From Cyathus striatus (Eukaryota; Basidiomycota; Agaricomycetes; Agaricales; Nidulariaceae), in the NCBI GenBank assembly GCA_025738555.1, contig JAOVFP010000001.1, positions 5,084,001 to 5,148,000 of the forward strand: 64,000 bases of DNA, given 5' to 3'. Positions 62,643 to 64,000 of this stretch are shown piece after piece. Position numbers and translations under genes: made by a program. The notes beneath the pieces are model-generated. The model had not been told where the DNA came from. It saw only the letters and a list, made by a program, of their open reading frames with translations, and did no database searches. The stretch's first letter is position 1; each line of letters opens with the position of its first letter.

Positions 62643-64000
62643 ATGGGAGGAGGTGCTGTAGTAGCGAATGGAGACGTGAGTAGCGTTGCTCATCTTTTGG
62701 ATTCGCGACCGTGGTACAAGAATTCGAGTAAGGTTGTTCTTCCTTCCCTTTTGTTTATTGATTATGTTTCAACTTTAGGATTGATACTCCTTAACTTTTG
62801 GATCTCACTTCTGTACGTTGGGGTGTACCCTTGCAAAATTATTTTTAATTTTGATTTATATTTGCTTACAAGGCTTATCACATCCACGACAAGCGGCTAC
62901 GATGGTAGCATGATGAGTATGTTGTATATGTAATCGTACGCATGTGCGTGTCAGAGTGCTAACAGAGTCTGCCAGATGGCCTGCAATCCCTCAGCCAATG
63001 GCAAGCCGCTTTCAATCATCCAAATGGAGGCTCTGTGAGTCAATTCTGACAAGTGTTCTTGTTTCTTTCCTGATCTATTATACAGCTTGGTCTCTTAGGA
63101 TCAATCCAGGTACGTATTATATCTTCAGTGGCATGTAAGCTATCCCTAATTGTTTCTCACCAGAACATAGGCTCTGTCTGTGCATTACCCTTCGCTCCAT
63201 ACATGGCCGACGAGCTTGGTCGTCGAGCAAATATTATCTGGGGAGCGGCACTAATGATTGCAGGAACCGTCATTCAGACGGCGTCTCAGAACGTTCACAT
63301 GTTCATTGGTGCTAGGCAAGCTTAAATTCTCTTCCAACCTCCATAGTATATGTTGAGAGTAATATATTGGTAGATGGCTTATCGGTTTCGGATTAACCTT
63401 CGCTGCAACAACGTCTCCTATGTTGATCTCAGAACTGGCGTATCCTGGTAGGGATTTATATCAGGGAATAATAGCATTCATTCATTTTCATAATCATGAT
63501 ACAGGACAGAGAGGGCAGATAACATCGTTGTATAACAGTCTGTGGATTTTTGGGAGCATCATGTTCGTTACTTTCTCTAAATACAAAATTTTATAACTTG
63601 ACATCTTCTTTCATGATCTTACAGAGCCGCTTGGACAGTAGGTGTTACCTACTAAAATTAAGTCAAAATTATATGTTCAATCTACCCATCATTTGCAGAC
63701 ATTTGGAACTTTCAACATCCCAACAAGCTGGTCATGGCGAATCCCTTCTGCGATTCAAGGTCTTCCTTCCGTTATTCAAATATTTTTGGTTTGGTTCGTT
63801 CCCGAGTCTCCTAGGTGGCTTATGAATAAGGGCAGGTGTGTCAATACACTATAGTCCCCTTTAACACACTGACATTCCCGTTATCTTGATAGAGAACAGG
63901 AGGCCCTCGACATTCTGGCGTACTACCACGCGAAAGGAAATGCCGCAGATCCACTCGTTCAGTACGAATTCCAAGAAATAAAGGCATCTCTGGAGCTAGA
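62643..64000 (+). CDS. MFS sugar (hexose/lactose-permease type) transporter, 5' part
   Basis: Plasma-membrane sugar porter, cut by the right window edge. It begins MGGGAVVANGDVSSVAHLLD with a cytoplasmic N-terminus, then membrane helix 1 across a spliced junction (LNFWISLLLITSTTSGYDGSMM). NGLQSLSQWQAAFNHPNGGS follows, then helices 2-3 with NIGSVCALPFAPYMADELGRR (the sugar-porter GR[KR] motif). RWLIGFGLTFAATTSPMLIS and ELAYP then GQRGQITSLYNSLWIFGS come next. WTTFGTFNIPTSWSWRIPS then leads to VPESPRWLMNKGREQEALDIL (PESPR motif). At least nine exons are visible. One intron (63316-63373) has a GC donor (ctag then gcaagc). No break was seen in the visible part; the C-terminal six helices lie outside the window. 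Confidence 0.88.

Overview
This is nuclear DNA of a filamentous basidiomycete, most likely an Agaricomycete. Genes carry many short (about 45-90 nt) introns. The gene types fit as well: an OxaD-type cytochrome P450, a tandem array of secreted aryl-alcohol-oxidase-like GMC oxidoreductases, RING proteins with long Ser/Pro-rich tails, a membrane-anchored aspartic protease and fungal housekeeping genes. All gene models below were spliced by hand from the sequence; no database search was possible.

Layout. 1-3.1 kb: P450 gene (+). 5.2-22.8 kb: four paralogous RING-finger/coiled-coil genes (three +, one -), interspersed with a small cyanase-N-like helix-turn-helix gene (9.5-9.8 kb, -), ribosomal protein uS11/RPS14 (11.1-11.8 kb, +) and a VAMP7-like R-SNARE (18.2-19.3 kb, +). 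22.8-29.6 kb is gene-poor except for the Sec61-beta gene (26.2 kb, +). 29.6-30.8 kb: SET-domain protein (-). 31.2-36.9 kb: two DNA transposons of the hAT type lie side by side. One is an 894-bp non-autonomous element. The other is a complete 4.7-kb element whose single 8-exon gene encodes a Ulp1-like cysteine protease fused in frame to a hAT transposase. 37.0-54.2 kb: five tandem GMC oxidoreductase genes (all -). 55-57.1 kb: an interrupted gene of unknown function (+). 57.2-59.3 kb: transmembrane aspartic protease (-). 60-61.4 kb: F-box-like gene (-). 62.6 kb to the right edge: MFS sugar transporter (+, partial).

How parts work together. The GMC array looks like a secreted H2O2/aryl-alcohol oxidation module grown by tandem duplication and reshuffled by recombination: copy D is a C/E mosaic. 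The complete hAT element sits about 100 bp downstream of GMC copy A. The matching site downstream of copy B is unoccupied, so the insertion, its 8-bp target duplication and its timing after the A/B duplication can be read directly. The RING family shares an N-terminal motif and a 4-nt micro-exon found in three members.

Caution. Several conserved genes (uS11, the aspartic protease, the F-box gene) contain single small frame breaks. In an essential gene such as uS11 this more likely reflects sequence error than decay, so other frame breaks here should be read in that light.
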